Assembly (NCBI RefSeq): GCF_004379255.2
Contig: NC_056034.1
Span: 38,174,887-38,238,886 of the forward strand
Length of the DNA stretch: 64,000 nucleotides
Source: Salvia splendens
Lineage: Eukaryota; Streptophyta; Magnoliopsida; Lamiales; Lamiaceae
Direction of reading: 5' to 3'
Shown here: positions 12,326-23,771 of the stretch, one piece after another
Position numbering within the stretch: the stretch's first letter is position 1
Layout of the letters: each line of letters begins with the position of its first letter
Translations under genes and position numbers: made by a program
Notes under the pieces: generated by a model
What the model saw: the letters and a program-made list of their open reading frames with translations, nothing else
Databases searched by the model: none
Told to the model about the DNA's origin: nothing

Positions 12326-12680
12326 TAAGACGAAAATCTCAACTTGACGTGTTCTTGTGTGTATATAAGTACATGTATATGTGCTCATGAAGTATAGTAC
12401 GGAGTATAAAATTACTGCCTAACTAATAACTAATCTGAACCATATTGAACTATATACAGATTATGTTGAATAATATATAGATTTTTTTGCAATATATATA
12501 ATTAAAAATAGTTTTAATTTGCTATATACATACAGATTCACTTTAAGAAACAAAATATGTCATGTGTCCATTTTTTAGGCATTTATTAAAATCGTGCGGT
12601 CCTGATTCGATCTTAGTTAGCATATACAGTAGTTCATCTTTAATGTGTCCCTATATATATATTGTACGAGTCTCATTATT
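12326..12680. other. Short AT-rich intergenic interval
   Basis: No gene or bounded repeat is visible between the PIF/Harbinger element and the next element. Confidence 0.5.
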
Positions 12681-14140
12681 CACAAATCTAGTCTTAAAGA
12701 CTGAACTAGAGATCAAATTAGGGCCCTTATATCTAGATTTTAATAGATGAGATGACATGATGTTGTGAAAATTTTCGCATTAATTAGGTAGCCAACTTAC
12801 TTCAACTGAAGGTCATTTTATCAAATTATATTCGTAGTTTATTACTTCATTCTAGTAGGTTTATTACTTCATTCAATTACTTAATTACTTCATTATAGTA
12901 GTTAATCACTTCATTCCACTTTGAATATAAAATCATTTAAACTTTTTGCAAACTTTAAAGCGAATTGACTGTATGGAGTGTTTTAAAAATGAAGTATTTT
13001 TTTTCTTTATTATGATTTATTCGTATGTCAATGTTGATGAAGTTATAACCCCACTGATAAAGTTATAACCTCACTTAATAAGAGAGTGAACTGAAGTAAT
13101 AACGCACTTGAAGTTCAATGAAGTGAAAATCTATTTTGATGAAGTGATATACTTGTTGAATGATGTAAATGCAAGTATGAATGAAGTAGTGATCACTCTT
13201 CCTCATCTGCTCCATAATCATTTAAACTAATAACTTAATTGAATGAAGTGATGGAACTATTTGAATGAAGTAATAGAACATAAAAAATGAAGTAATGACC
13301 TAGTCAAACGAAATAATATAGAAAATTAAATAATGAAGTAATAACCTAGCTGAATGAACTAATAATCTAACTGAAAGAAGTTATAGCCTAGTTGAATGAA
13401 GTAAAATCGAAATCTAAATAATGACGATTTCCACACTGCTCTGTAATTTTTTCATCTTCTCTACCACCGACAACAGCTCGTCCAGCATCCTCTCCAGCCC
13501 ATTCCCATGTGGCCCCATAACCCATTACCATTAAAAGTTTTGCTAAATTAATGGTTGGACAAATAAAATATGGAATATAATAATTTAACGTTGCAGCTCT
13601 ATGCTTGAGAGCCCCAAAGAACCTCGGCAACAATGGTGGCACATTCCGATTGCGAAACACAACCCTCATATTGTAGCTCTCTCCAATATGAGCTGCTTCA
13701 CCACCCCCTTCTCTCTGTGCCGCAGCCCTTCCCCCACCTACAATTGCACCGCCAGCTTCGCCACGCACTGCGTGAACCCCGCTTCTGAGCTCTGCAGCTC
13801 CGCTAGCTTCCAAATCATGCCGCCGTTGATCACCGCCTCCACCGTCTTCTTCCGCCCGAATGATCCGATCTCCATCACGCACTCCATCGCCACCGCCGTC
13901 ACCTCCGCCTCTTCCGCCAACAGGTTCCTCACGATCATAGCGATTCCGTCGCAGATGGGATTCGGTAGTGGTGATGGGATTGCAAGGGTGAATCATCTTG
14001 TTTTCCAGTTATACCCTTCAGCCATTTTAATATAAATAAAATAATAATTTTTGGATGAATTATTGTGACCACAAGATTGTAAAATTAATGGATGAGATTT
14101 GGTCTCTAGTTCGGTATTTAAAATTGGTTCGACATTGATC
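12681..14140. mobile_element. Uncharacterised element A carrying an ARM-gene fragment
   Basis: Both ends carry related outward-facing sequence. The right end contains TTTGGTCTCTAGTTCGGTAT (about 14099) and the left end read outward contains TTTGATCTCTAGTTCAGTCT (about 12698-12717). The same terminal motif occurs at both ends of element B (about 25060-26330). Between 12830 and 13420 are many dispersed GAATGAAGTAATA or inverse TATTACTTCATTC words. The right part holds a fragment resembling an ARM-repeat gene on the minus strand. I could not fix a target duplication, so the borders are approximate and the superfamily is open. Confidence 0.5.
13606..13938 (-). pseudogene. ARM-repeat protein gene fragment
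   Basis: On the minus strand a frame opening at 13938 encodes helical repeat-like sequence (AEEAEVTAVAMECVMEIGSF, GRKKTVEAVINGGMIWKLAE) that resembles plant ARM/U-box-type repeat proteins. After LAVQL near 13738 the frame changes, and a C-terminal block CATIVAEVLWGS appears in another frame near 13610. No full-length partner exons are adjacent. The fragment sits inside element A, so it is best read as host sequence captured or interrupted by a repeat. The long overlapping GC-rich frames on both strands here are by-products. Confidence 0.5.
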
Positions 14141-14535
14141 ACAACTTTATACTATAATATAATATATGTATGATCACATTTCATTCAAGTTTTTTGAGCT
14201 TTAAAGTGGCATAAATAATGCAACACATTTTGGTGAAAGGCCCTTTGTCAAGAGAATAGAATCATGAAATCCTAGTCAATATCAAAAATCTTATACTCCG
14301 GAAAGGCAAAGGTCACTTTTTTTTCTCTATTTTTCTAGTGATCCAAACAAGTACTTCCAAAAAAATCCAAAAAGTTATCAAATAGTAATAATTTATTGTT
14401 GTCTTTCAATCACTGAATGTGGCCACCCTCCCAACACTCCAAACCACTGCCTTTAAAAGAGAGGTCAATTAAAACACACCACCAAAACAAAAACTAACAC
14501 AAACAAAAACTCATTCCCATTTTCTTGCAACAAAA
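14141..14535 (+). promoter_or_regulatory. Upstream region of the ERF gene
   Basis: About 400 bp separate element A from the ERF start codon. A TATA-like CTTTAAAAGA lies at 14451-14460, 76-85 bp before the ATG. It is followed by an A/C-rich leader, typical of plant 5' untranslated regions. No other motif can be called with confidence. Confidence 0.4.
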
Positions 14536-15456
14536 ATGTCATCACATAAACCCTCCCATGAAAAACCCTTCACCGTCTTTGAGCCCATCCTCACTGACAC
14601 AGGCTTCACCCTCCTCCAGCGCAACACGGCGGCAGTGGTGCAGCCAGGCGACCGCCGGGGCCGCAAGAAACAGGCGGAGCCGGGGCGGTTTCTGGGCGTG
14701 CGGCGGCGTCCGTGGGGCCGGTATGCGGCCGAGATTCGGGACCCAACCACCAAGGAGAGGCACTGGCTGGGCACCTTTGACACTGCTCAAGAGGCTGCAT
14801 TGGCCTATGATAGGGCAGCCCTCTCCATCAAAGGCACTCAAGCAAGAACCAACTTCATCTACTCTGATCAAACCACTTTCCACTCCCTCTTAACCCCTTT
14901 TCAACTCCAATCCTTCTTGCAGCCATCGCCACAAACTACCAAACACCATGCCATCACCAACACTGCGAGCCTCGACATTCCTCAGGGCCCAGTCCACAAC
15001 GCGTGTCATTCCCATGAATCTTCATCACCCAATGATGATCAAGAAAGTTTCTTCAACTTGTCCAAATCTGACACAAGCTCTGGCTACTTGGATTGCATTG
15101 TCCCAAACAACTACTTGAACCCTTCTCCTAACACCAACTCAAGCAAGAAGCAAGAAAGCTCTCTCTCATCACAGAATTATCATGAAAACCTATTTGATTC
15201 GGCGTCTGCAGATGTATCTACATACAACCAAGAATTCGACTACGGATTGTGGGATAGCCAGCAGCAGTGGGAGCTGAGTTCTTGTGAGCTCTCAGCAATG
15301 ATTAACAATCCCAATAATATGGAAGAGAATAGGGGAGATTTTGATCAAATGATGAGTAATGCAGCAACTAATAATAGCAATGACTCTGCAGCAAGTTGCT
15401 CATCTTTTTATCCTTGTTTTGGGGATTCAGCTGACTTGGGACAGTCTCTATTTTGA
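14536..15456 (+). CDS. ERF086: AP2/ERF transcription factor, group VIIIb (ERF086/PUCHI-like)
   Basis: A single-exon gene of 306 aa. The AP2/ERF DNA-binding domain spans about residues 51-107, with the [17 protein letters not shown] strand region, [16 protein letters not shown] and the closing ARTNF. Ala and Asp at the diagnostic ERF-type positions place it in the ERF subfamily, which binds GCC-box-like DNA. The unbroken [20 protein letters not shown] and the [18 protein letters not shown] ending are typical of the VIIIb clade containing LEP and PUCHI/ERF086, which act in lateral organ and inflorescence patterning. A basic RRGRKKQ segment (residues 40-46) just before the domain may be a nuclear signal. 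The C-terminal two-thirds is Ser/Asn/Gln-rich, low complexity and acidic near the end, plausible for activation. The start is chosen because the peptide [16 protein letters not shown] is in frame and a stop precedes it. Closest orthologue needs phylogeny. Confidence 0.93.
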   Translation: MSSHKPSHEKPFTVFEPILTDTGFTLLQRNTAAVVQPGDRRGRKKQAEPGRFLGVRRRPWGRYAAEIRDPTTKERHWLGTFDTAQEAALAYDRAALSIKGTQARTNFIYSDQTTFHSLLTPFQLQSFLQPSPQTTKHHAITNTASLDIPQGPVHNACHSHESSSPNDDQESFFNLSKSDTSSGYLDCIVPNNYLNPSPNTNSSKKQESSLSSQNYHENLFDSASADVSTYNQEFDYGLWDSQQQWELSSCELSAMINNPNNMEENRGDFDQMMSNAATNNSNDSAASCSSFYPCFGDSADLGQSLF

Positions 15457-16449
15457 GTGGTAGTTATGCAAGTCTTATGTTAAAGATTCACTTTTTTTGT
15501 TTGCAAGTCCAATGGTATAATATTTGCGTGGGCATATATCTATCTTGTTTGTTTAGTTTATTTGCAATAGGTTACAGATATACGTAGGGAAATAAATACA
15601 CATGCAGCTTTAGAAAACTAAGTGATCTTGGACTAACAAAAAAATGTAAGATCCTTTTAATTAACATAAAAAATTTGTGATAAGACCTTTAGTTTGATGT
15701 GCACTGCAGTATGACCTAATTCATTTAAGCATGGTACTTTTCAAAATGTACAACCTTAACTCCTAAGCAGATGATATTTTCAGACATCTACTGCAAAGTC
15801 TAAAATAGGCTGTCTACTTTTCCTGCTAATATTTGTACAGAGAAACATGTAAGTAATGTGCAATGATGTACCTAAATACATGAAAAACACAATATTTCCT
15901 CTGAATTCTTTGATGGATAATTTGTGAAGCACCATTCAAGCACAATTCATAATTCACCACATAACTACAAATCATACATATAAAGGAAGCATTATATGCT
16001 TCTGTATTTCTACAAGTTTATCGGTCGAGAATAAGATCCCCAATCAAAAAAGGGGGAGAAGAAGCAATGCTCACTCCAAGATCGAGTTGGGACGAAAGGG
16101 GTGTAGAAACAGTAATTATGTCCAGATTTGAGAATGGTGAGGACTCATCTTTCCCGTTCCGGAAAAGATAGCATAAATAGACAACAAGCTCCAAAATTCG
16201 AGCAGGGGATGGGAATTAAGCTAAGGGGGAGGTTGGATTTGGGCTTTTTGTTATTGAAAGATTAAGTTGAAAAGCTAAATATGATTTTTGGGTATGTATG
16301 GCTTATTTCAAAAGGGGGGCGGCCACGTGATATTTATGAACAATGATGGAAGTAGCTAAAGGTTGTGCTAAGACCTGAAAGGATGAAGGTCACTGGCACC
16401 AAAAACTTGAACTTTGCTTTATGGAAGTTGCTAGACTCGCACTTCCACT
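15457..16449. other. 3' regions of two convergent genes
   Basis: The ERF gene (+) and the CCCH gene (-) point at each other. A possible polyadenylation signal AATAAATAC for the ERF lies near 15590. The segment 16030-16449 is probably the 3' untranslated region of the CCCH gene. No further gene is seen. Confidence 0.5.
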
Positions 16450-19400
16450 TCAGCTTGATGCGTGTGTCTCACCACCATGACTTGCACTACTGCCACCACC
16501 TGAAGATACAGAGCCCTGGCCAGACTGCTGAACGTACGATTGAGGAAAAGCCCCAGTATTTGAGAATATTGAACCAACTGATGCACTTGAGCTGCTCATA
16601 GATGAAATTTGTGACGAGGGCAGGTTTTTACTGAACCCAGAAAGCAGCTCAGGCCTTAGATCTGATGATGAGGATGATGGAGCCAGAGTTGCAGTTGTTG
16701 ATCCCACCGGGTAAGGAGCAACTGGCATGTCGGTCAGAGATGATGCAGAAGGGCTGTAGCTCAAAGATCTCATAGGATGATCAAATTTGCAAGAGGGCCC
16801 AAATTTGCACACTCCATTTTGTGCATAGTGAGAACAAAGTGGCGCACCCTGAGAAATGGCGTACAATATTTAGAAACACGGGTATGATTCTTGACTATAT
16901 TCTACATACTGGAGGATATCAAAAGTGTCTTACACCTACCATCATGCAAATTAAACAAGGAATGCCACAGAATTGACAACAAAGAAAAAACAACATTTTT
17001 ACTGAGGCAAAACAGATCATGCCAAGGAATTGACAAAATCAAGAAAAAAGAGGAATAAGAGAAACTTGTCCAATTTATTGCAATCAGTTTATAACAGTCT
17101 GCAGACAAGAATAACTAAAGATTTCTATGAGCTTGAAGCCTCCAAATCTACCAAAACTCATACAACTCGACTTCCAGAGTTAATATTGGAGCAAGGGGCT
17201 GTGCACTAATGGGAGCATCCATATGCAGGTTTTGGTTTATCAGAAGCAACAGCCTCTGTTGAAGCATTACTAGATCAAGAAAACAAAAGAATGGTAGTGT
17301 TAATATCACACAAACCTCCTAAATAAAATATAATCGAAGGATTTTTTTTCAACCTAAAAGGATATAACACCCAGATGCTTCAAATAAAGGCAAAAGTTAA
17401 TAATTGTGAAAAGTGGCATAGCCACACTGTGACCACTCATCTTATTATGCCGTATGTAAGAAATTAAAAACCACAGCAAACTTCAAGAGATAAATGAATG
17501 CTTACTGGGCGTAGTGGCAGACCCATTGGGCTAAGTACATAACTGGTCCTAGACGCACTCCATTCTGGTGGATGATGATATTTACATGTAGCTCCAAATT
17601 TACAGTCCCCATTCCTTATATAGTACTGACATTCTGGTTGGCCAGGTCTTTCGGGTAATGCTTGTTCTTTTTGACTGCCACTTGATTGGCCAGCAGAAGA
17701 GGTAACGGAAAGGTATGACCCTGTATAGGCAGTAGCCGAAGGAGACAACTGTGTTATCCCATAGATCGGGGCTGCACCAATTGTTTGTTGAGTACTTAGT
17801 GAAGCCGCCGGACTAACAGGTGCCTGTACATGTACTTCCAGAATTTAGCATAATAGTAGGGACAATAAACATTATACTGTTGGCAACACCTACCGGATAG
17901 GGAGTCCAGCCAGGAATAGGAACGACTCCAGGGGGGAGGATCATATGACCGTAACTTCCAGGAACATAAGAGCCTTGAAGCATAGCAGGCCTGGCAACTG
18001 GCCAGTTGCCTTGAATAACCCCATATTGTTGAGAAGGTTGATGAGCAGAAGGAGAAGGTCCAGCTGGATACATAGCTGGTGTCGGCATAGCTGCTGAGGC
18101 AGTCATAGACCCAGGACCAGGAGGGGCTGGCATTGGTATCCCGGCCGGCTGTGGGTGATGAAATTTACAGGTGACACCAAACTTGCACTGCCCTGTCTTT
18201 ACATAATATGAACATTCTTTTTCTCCCTGCCAAAAGAAGACTATGAAGCAGCTAGCAAGATGTATAATTTTCTTTAAACAAATCGTAGATAATGCAATAG
18301 AAAATATAAGAATGAATATAATCCAAAGAGGCAGACCGGTCGCAGAGGATATCCATAAAAATTCAGTGCTGCAGGAGCTGAAGATCCAACTCCTTGCTTT
18401 GGATGATGATACTTGCATGAACCACCAAATTTACACATTCCTGTGCGCATGTAGTACTACAAATCCATTGTGAAGGCGTGAATTGAACGAAACGATTAGT
18501 TTCACAAAGAAGATATAATGCTCAAATGAAATACACGAGCATCTCAAAAGGATGCTTCTACTGAGAAATGGTTGAAAATATTTCTACTGGTCTGCAATCA
18601 GAATCATTTGAAATCTAAAAAGGATATTTGCATTAGAAGCATCATTTGAAATTTTCAACTGAGAAAAGGATAAATAGAAGTCTGCAATCAAGAAGTTTCT
18701 TTGTTTTTATTATAGCATGACAACATAAAGATGAAATCTGAGAGAGGTAAGAGTAAGTAAACATTTATCAGCATTCACTTCAACATCTAAAACTACCTCG
18801 GAGAAATTTACACAAGCTAGACAATACCAGATGATACCCCATATGGAAAGAAAAACAGCAGTAGGATCATAGTTTGTAGATCACTTTGGCTAATGTCAGA
18901 GATCAAACTCATTGATAAATGCTAGAAATCTTTACAAAATTAAGTTGACAATTTCTTTCAGAGCATTATGTCGCACATGCATTTCAGCCAACTTCAAGGC
19001 TTTTTCTTGCCATTCAGCAGCTCAAAACCCTTAAATAGGGCATGAGCTGAAAACTTAGTAAATTAGCATGCAATAGCAAATACACTTTTCCAATATAGAA
19101 AGTACAAATTCAGCCTGACCTCATCAACACCTTTATTTTAAATCTTAGAAAAAAGCTTACACTTTACACAATGCACCTCACTGACATCAAATTTTCTTTG
19201 AAATTTTTTTATCTGGTAAATGTTAAATATTTTTTTCCATTTACGTTACGTTAATTTATAAACAAATTTCACTATCTATAAATTTTACCTGACAGATTGG
19301 TTGGCCAACACGTTCGGGGTACTCACCTCCACCAGCTCTGAGAGCTCCCATAGCCTAAAACAGTGATAAAAAAAAAATGAATAGTGCGTATACACCAAAT

Positions 19401-20156
19401 TGAGGTGATCAGTGAATAAAAATCTTTACCTACTTTATACTATTTCTATACCATAATCATAACAACGATGAACTTCATCGACACAACATAGACTCCAATT
19501 CTACCGGACTTACCATCAAATCAAATCGATATAGGAAACTACTATTTCTACCGAATACCTGTGTACCCGATTCACAACATTGCCTTCACCAAAACCATTA
19601 CAAACTAATAGACTCGATTTTCACCCGTGTTATTCATACGATCATTCACAATGTAAATTCTTTCCCCAATCTAGTTATAACTGATATTTGATAGAAACCA
19701 GAATAGATCCCCCCAACCAAACAAGAAAAAGTATAAATTTCCCAAATTAGAATCAAATCTACACAAAACCACCACTAAATCGTGCTCTTTACCAAATGAT
19801 CACAACAATCATAGCTTGAAAAATCAACGTAATTTACCGGGCCACGATCCCGGGGATGATTAAACCGGCAGCGATTGCCGTAGCCACAGAAACCAGTCCT
19901 CAAGTAATAGATACAATCGGGCTCATCGGGCCTCTCCGGGTACGATTCGGGCCCTCCACCAAGGCCCAATTGCCACATAGGCTCTGCATTGAAACAACCA
20001 AACCCCACACGAATTCAACATTACAAAAACTCGCCCCCAATTCAGGAAAATTCGACTGAAATTCAAGTGAAATTCAGATGAAATTCAACCTTCGAGCCCG
20101 GTATCTCCGCCCACTGCCGCCCATTCCGCCACCGGATCCGCTGGTACTGCCTCCAT
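16450..20156 (-). CDS. ZFN: CCCH zinc-finger protein with five fingers (ZFN family)
   Basis: Seven coding exons on the minus strand: 20156-20090, 19983-19838, 19354-19289, 18456-18337, 18226-17894, 17823-17506 and 16848-16450. All junctions are GT-AG and phases close, giving about 482 aa. There are five C-x8-C-x5-C-x3-H fingers: one in exon 2 (CIYYLRTGF...CRFNH), one split across exons 3/4, then one each in exons 5, 6 and 7. The first three are clustered and the last two are spaced by a Pro/Ser/Gly-rich linker. This number and spacing match plant ZFN-type CCCH proteins, a family that includes nuclear and nucleic-acid-binding members. The start [12 protein letters not shown] is the only in-frame ATG before the first finger. 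The last exon ends in a Ser-rich tail. The 18336 donor (GTCTGC) is weak. Function in RNA or DNA binding is inferred from family. Confidence 0.93.
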
Positions 20157-20224
20157 TGCCTGGATCCCGCTGTATCTCTCCATATTTTTATACACACAAG
20201 CGCACACTCTCTCAACACACACAC

Positions 20225-20249
20225 GCTCTCTCTCTCTCTCTCTCTCTCT
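20225..20249 (-). repeat. (CT)n microsatellite in CCCH-gene 5' leader
   Basis: About twelve CT dinucleotides on the plus strand (GA on the gene strand), within the predicted 5' untranslated region between the start codon and the TATA element. A second purine-rich run on the plus strand at about 20445-20470 gives CT-rich sequence on the gene strand near the likely transcription start. Confidence 0.8.
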
Positions 20250-20506
20250 ACAAATATATACAGTATCTACACTACACAGCAGAAATGTTTCATAACAGTG
20301 TGCGGAGATAGATATTTACAGAGCTATGTATACGTTGTAGGTACAGAAACACATAGCAGCATGTGATTGTTTGTGAGTGAGGTAGAGAGAAGGGTGGTTT
20401 TTGATCGAGAGGGGGTTTGGTGGTTTGAGAGAAAATGAGAGGAGGGAAGAGGAGAGAGAAAGAGAGAGAGTGCTTCAGCTTGCTTTTTAACACACTCCTC
20501 TCCTTG

Positions 20507-20517
20507 TATATATATTT
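20507..20517 (-). promoter_or_regulatory. TATA box of the CCCH gene
   Basis: On the minus strand the sequence reads AAATATATATACAAGG, a good plant TATA match. A CT-rich initiator-like stretch follows about 40 bp downstream on that strand. This would give a 5' leader of about 320 bp. Confidence 0.6.
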
Positions 20518-20559
20518 CACACTCAATGTGTGTTTGTTGATTTTTGTGCACTTTTTGAA

Positions 20560-21856
20560 CATTTTATTTTCTTTTAATATTCGGTCTCTTTTTTTTTGAG
20601 TTTTTATTCGGCCTTTTTTATTATTCTATGGATGTTGGATCTTATGGATTATTTCTAATTTTCTACAGTTTTTTTATTTGAAAGATTGCTTTGGCCATTG
20701 AGTTTGCCAGCATTGAAGTTTACGTGTACATTAATCATGTGTGGGTTCTTTTTTGTCCCAAAATTGTACTTTCTAAGCTTATGTGTCGATCATATTATTT
20801 TCAATAAATAAGAAAGCTAATATATATTGAAAAAATATAAAAAGTCTTCTTGTATAACTGCGACCGAAAGTCATACGCATTCTATTCTATTCTATTCTAA
20901 TAACATTAGAATATATAATAGATTGTCATTAATTCAACATTAATTGGAATGTGGTTGCTTGCGAGTCTGTGACACATGCACTATTAATTAGGAATAAGAC
21001 CAAGTGAATCACATTTAAATAGCCATAAAGTTGATAAAAATAGCCATAAAGTTGTGTATTTATTTGTTGACTAATGAATCCCTGTAATAGGTAGCATTCA
21101 ATGCATATATTTAGGATTTTTGGGTGTTTTTTTTACAATTTATTCATAATAATACTAATCCCAATTACTCAAGCCACAGTTATATTTATAGACTCAAGCA
21201 GAGAATACTGAGAAAGTGAGAGAGTTGTGGACCCAAGATTTGTATTTATAGTAGAAAAACAGGAAAAATATTATACAGAAATTATTTTCACAAAAAGTTT
21301 TTCTACCAGAACCGGTTATGCTCCCACGCCATTCTTGCCTAAAAATACATAGTACTAATAAAAAATAGTTTCATGCACTTGGATGCATAAAATATGGAAT
21401 ATAATTATTTTTGTCTACATCCCCAATGAGATTTCCAAATAAATTTGAAAGAGCGGAAAAGATTAATGTATTGTGGAAGGATTAACTGTGGATTGAACAG
21501 AATAATGAGTCATATAATTTGTCAGATATTCATATTACTGAACTGATTAGGCTAGATATTTGGCTGGTCTGTTGTGATATTTCCTTAAACTCGAGGGGCG
21601 TTTATGAATTATTATGAAGTGGAATGTAGTACAAAAAATGCATTTTGGACTAAATGAAAAATGAATAAGAAGAAAATAAAGGAGCAGCTGCGCACTTACA
21701 AGATTCTACCCACTAAGGAACACGCACGTGTCACTGAAGTAAGTCTTCAGATTGCGCGCGTGCAGAGCACGTGATTATAGGTTCTCCATATTCAATTCGC
21801 AGACACAATAAGAAAAGATATTAAATTTTGTATTGCTCCGATATACACGACAATAG
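20560..21856. other. Upstream intergenic DNA
   Basis: No exons or bounded repeats can be supported. Two CACGTG-containing sequences (G-box core) lie at about 21725 and 21768. They are not clearly tied to a gene. Confidence 0.5.
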
Positions 21857-21859
21857 TTA

Positions 21860-23765
21860 AGCCATCCATAACGTTGTCACTAAATCGCCCCTTAAATTAC
21901 TATTCGCGGGTCCCACTATACTTTTTTACTTCATCCTTTAACTAAAGGACGGAACCTGCAACTCTTCGTCCCTTAACCGTCCTTTAACTTACTATTCATT
22001 CAATTTCATTTTTATTTTTATTTCCAACCAAATTCAATTAAAAAAACACACTTCATTAAAAATAAAATAAAATAAAATTACAACATAAAATAAAAATACA
22101 ACTTAAAATTCAAAAAAATAAAAAAAGACATAATTTAAATCCTAAAAAAATAAAAATGACATAATTTAAAATACAATTTTATAGAAAATAAAAAAAACTA
22201 CTCTGCCGGTGAATCATCCCCCGAAGGCGGTTGAGGTGCACTGAAGCCGTGAGAAGGCGGAATGTCAAGTTGTGCTGCCATAAACGTAATTCCATTAAGC
22301 CAGGCTTGGTATTGGGCGGGCGTCATGCGGGAAGTGTCCGACATGGCCATAAGGGAGTTGGGGGGTCCCCCCGAACCCGAGCCCGCCTGGCTTGATTCGG
22401 CTCGGCCCCTTCTCCCTCTAGCCGCCTTCGTCGCATTTCTCCCTTGCGGCCGACGGCGCCCACGGGAGGACCTCCCGGCATCTTTTGTCGGGGTCTCAAC
22501 CTCCTGCGAGGCAAACTCTTGTGGCCCGCTGCCCGAACCGCCCTCACCAGACGAGTATTGGCCACTCGCCGTGTGTTTCGTGCGCTTCAAGGTCGAGCCC
22601 GTGCTGGACCGCACACCGCCGGCCCACCTTTCATCGTCCTTGACGACCTCCCAAACATTGACATATTTGAATTGTTTGCAGGTGTCGTCGAAGTAGACCC
22701 GCAAAGCCGACCTCAGAATGTCAGCTCTCGTGGCTCCGCTTTGGTAATGAGCCGCTTCATTCTTGTGGATGGCGTAGAATCGTTTGACCTCTCTGTCGAC
22801 TCGGTCAAAGTGAGCGTGAAGCATCTTATATGTGCGGCGGCGGGACCCCTTCGGCTTAATCTGGTGGTAGGCCTCGGTGACCTTTTCCCAGAAGCACTTC
22901 CGGGGTTGTTGATTCCCGACGATGGGATCGTACGAGACGCTGATCCAGGAGTTGTACACCGCCGGTGTTTCTTTGGGGCCGTACGGATGCCGGCCTAGAT
23001 CCTCCTCCTCCTCCTCGTCCGCCTCCGCCTCCGCCCTGGAGCTTCCATCACCTCGGCCTTCTTCCGGAATGGGTTCAACGGAATAATCCTCCTGAATCTG
23101 GGATAATCCCTGCGAATACCGCGAGGCGGAGGGACAGACGTATGCATCCACGTCAAAATTGGATGGTTGGTACCCCCGGCGTCGACGAACCCTGGGTGCC
23201 CGGCGTCGACAAACCAGAACCACCCAATATGTTGTACACGCTCCCCCAATCGCCGAATGCGTTGAGATCCCACCCGCCGGAGCTGCCACCGCCGGAGTTT
23301 ACATCGCCGGACATTTTGTGATGAGATGTTAGATGAAAATTGGAGAGGAAATGGAGATGATTTGAGAAGAATAGATGTGTAGTTGTGTGTGAAATGATGA
23401 TGAATTAGGAATATTTATAGAGTAAAAAAATAAAAAATAAAAAATAATAAAAAACGGCTATAAACGGTAATATTACCATTTTTTATTTTTTAATTTTTAT
23501 TTTTTTATTTAATTCGAATTTTTTAAAAATGAATTATTGCGTCAGCGTGACGATGCCCACTAGCGGGCTGGCGAGTGGGCGTCACGCATGGCGCCAGGGT
23601 GCGCCACATCGCCTCGGCACGTGGCGAGACGTCTCGCCAACCGTCACAGCGTGACGGAACGCTGAACGGGCTGGGGATGAGATGGGGCGCCGCAACGCGT
23701 CACGCCGTCGTCTCGTTCATTCGTGACGGAATACGGGCCACCTGCGTGACGCGTTGCGGGTGGTC
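21860..23765 (-). mobile_element. PIF/Harbinger element carrying only ORF1
   Basis: A 1906-bp element flanked by TTA at 21857-21859 and 23766-23768. The termini are an imperfect inverted repeat (left AGCCATCCATAACG, right read inward GACCACCCGCAACG, about 10 of 14 matching). It contains an ORF1 pseudogene on the minus strand and no trace of the DDE transposase, so it is non-autonomous. A second ORF1-only element begins six bases further on. Confidence 0.75.
22198..23314 (-). pseudogene. PIF/Harbinger ORF1 (trihelix/Myb-like accessory protein), one frameshift
   Basis: The only sensible ATG is at 23314 (MSGDVNSGGGSSGGWDLN). That frame leaves the long frame at the run of five C on the plus strand near 23173-23177, beyond which a continuous 300-plus-codon frame runs to the stop at 22198. 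It contains GYQPSNFDVDAYV, a WISVSYDPIVGNQQ...FWEKVTEAYHQ trihelix-like DNA-binding block, KMLHAHFDRVDREVKRFYAI, and a basic Ser-rich region typical of plant proteins mislabelled as glutathione S-transferase T3-like. In PIF/Harbinger systems this protein binds element ends and helps import the transposase. The single frameshift means no intact product as read. Confidence 0.85.
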
Positions 23766-23771
23766 TTATGA

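Noticed and set aside
13388..13996. A 202-codon Gly/Arg-rich minus-strand frame and an overlapping plus-strand frame
   Set aside because: Composition is an out-of-frame reading of GC-rich ARM-repeat-like sequence; the conserved words appear in a different minus-strand frame.
14542..14883. Minus-strand open frames within the ERF gene
   Set aside because: They lie antisense to the AP2 domain coding region and reflect its GC content.
22262..22998. Long open frames on the plus strand opposite the ORF1 pseudogene
   Set aside because: They are GC-rich shadow frames of the minus-strand ORF1 gene, whose protein motifs are clear; the plus-strand peptides show none.
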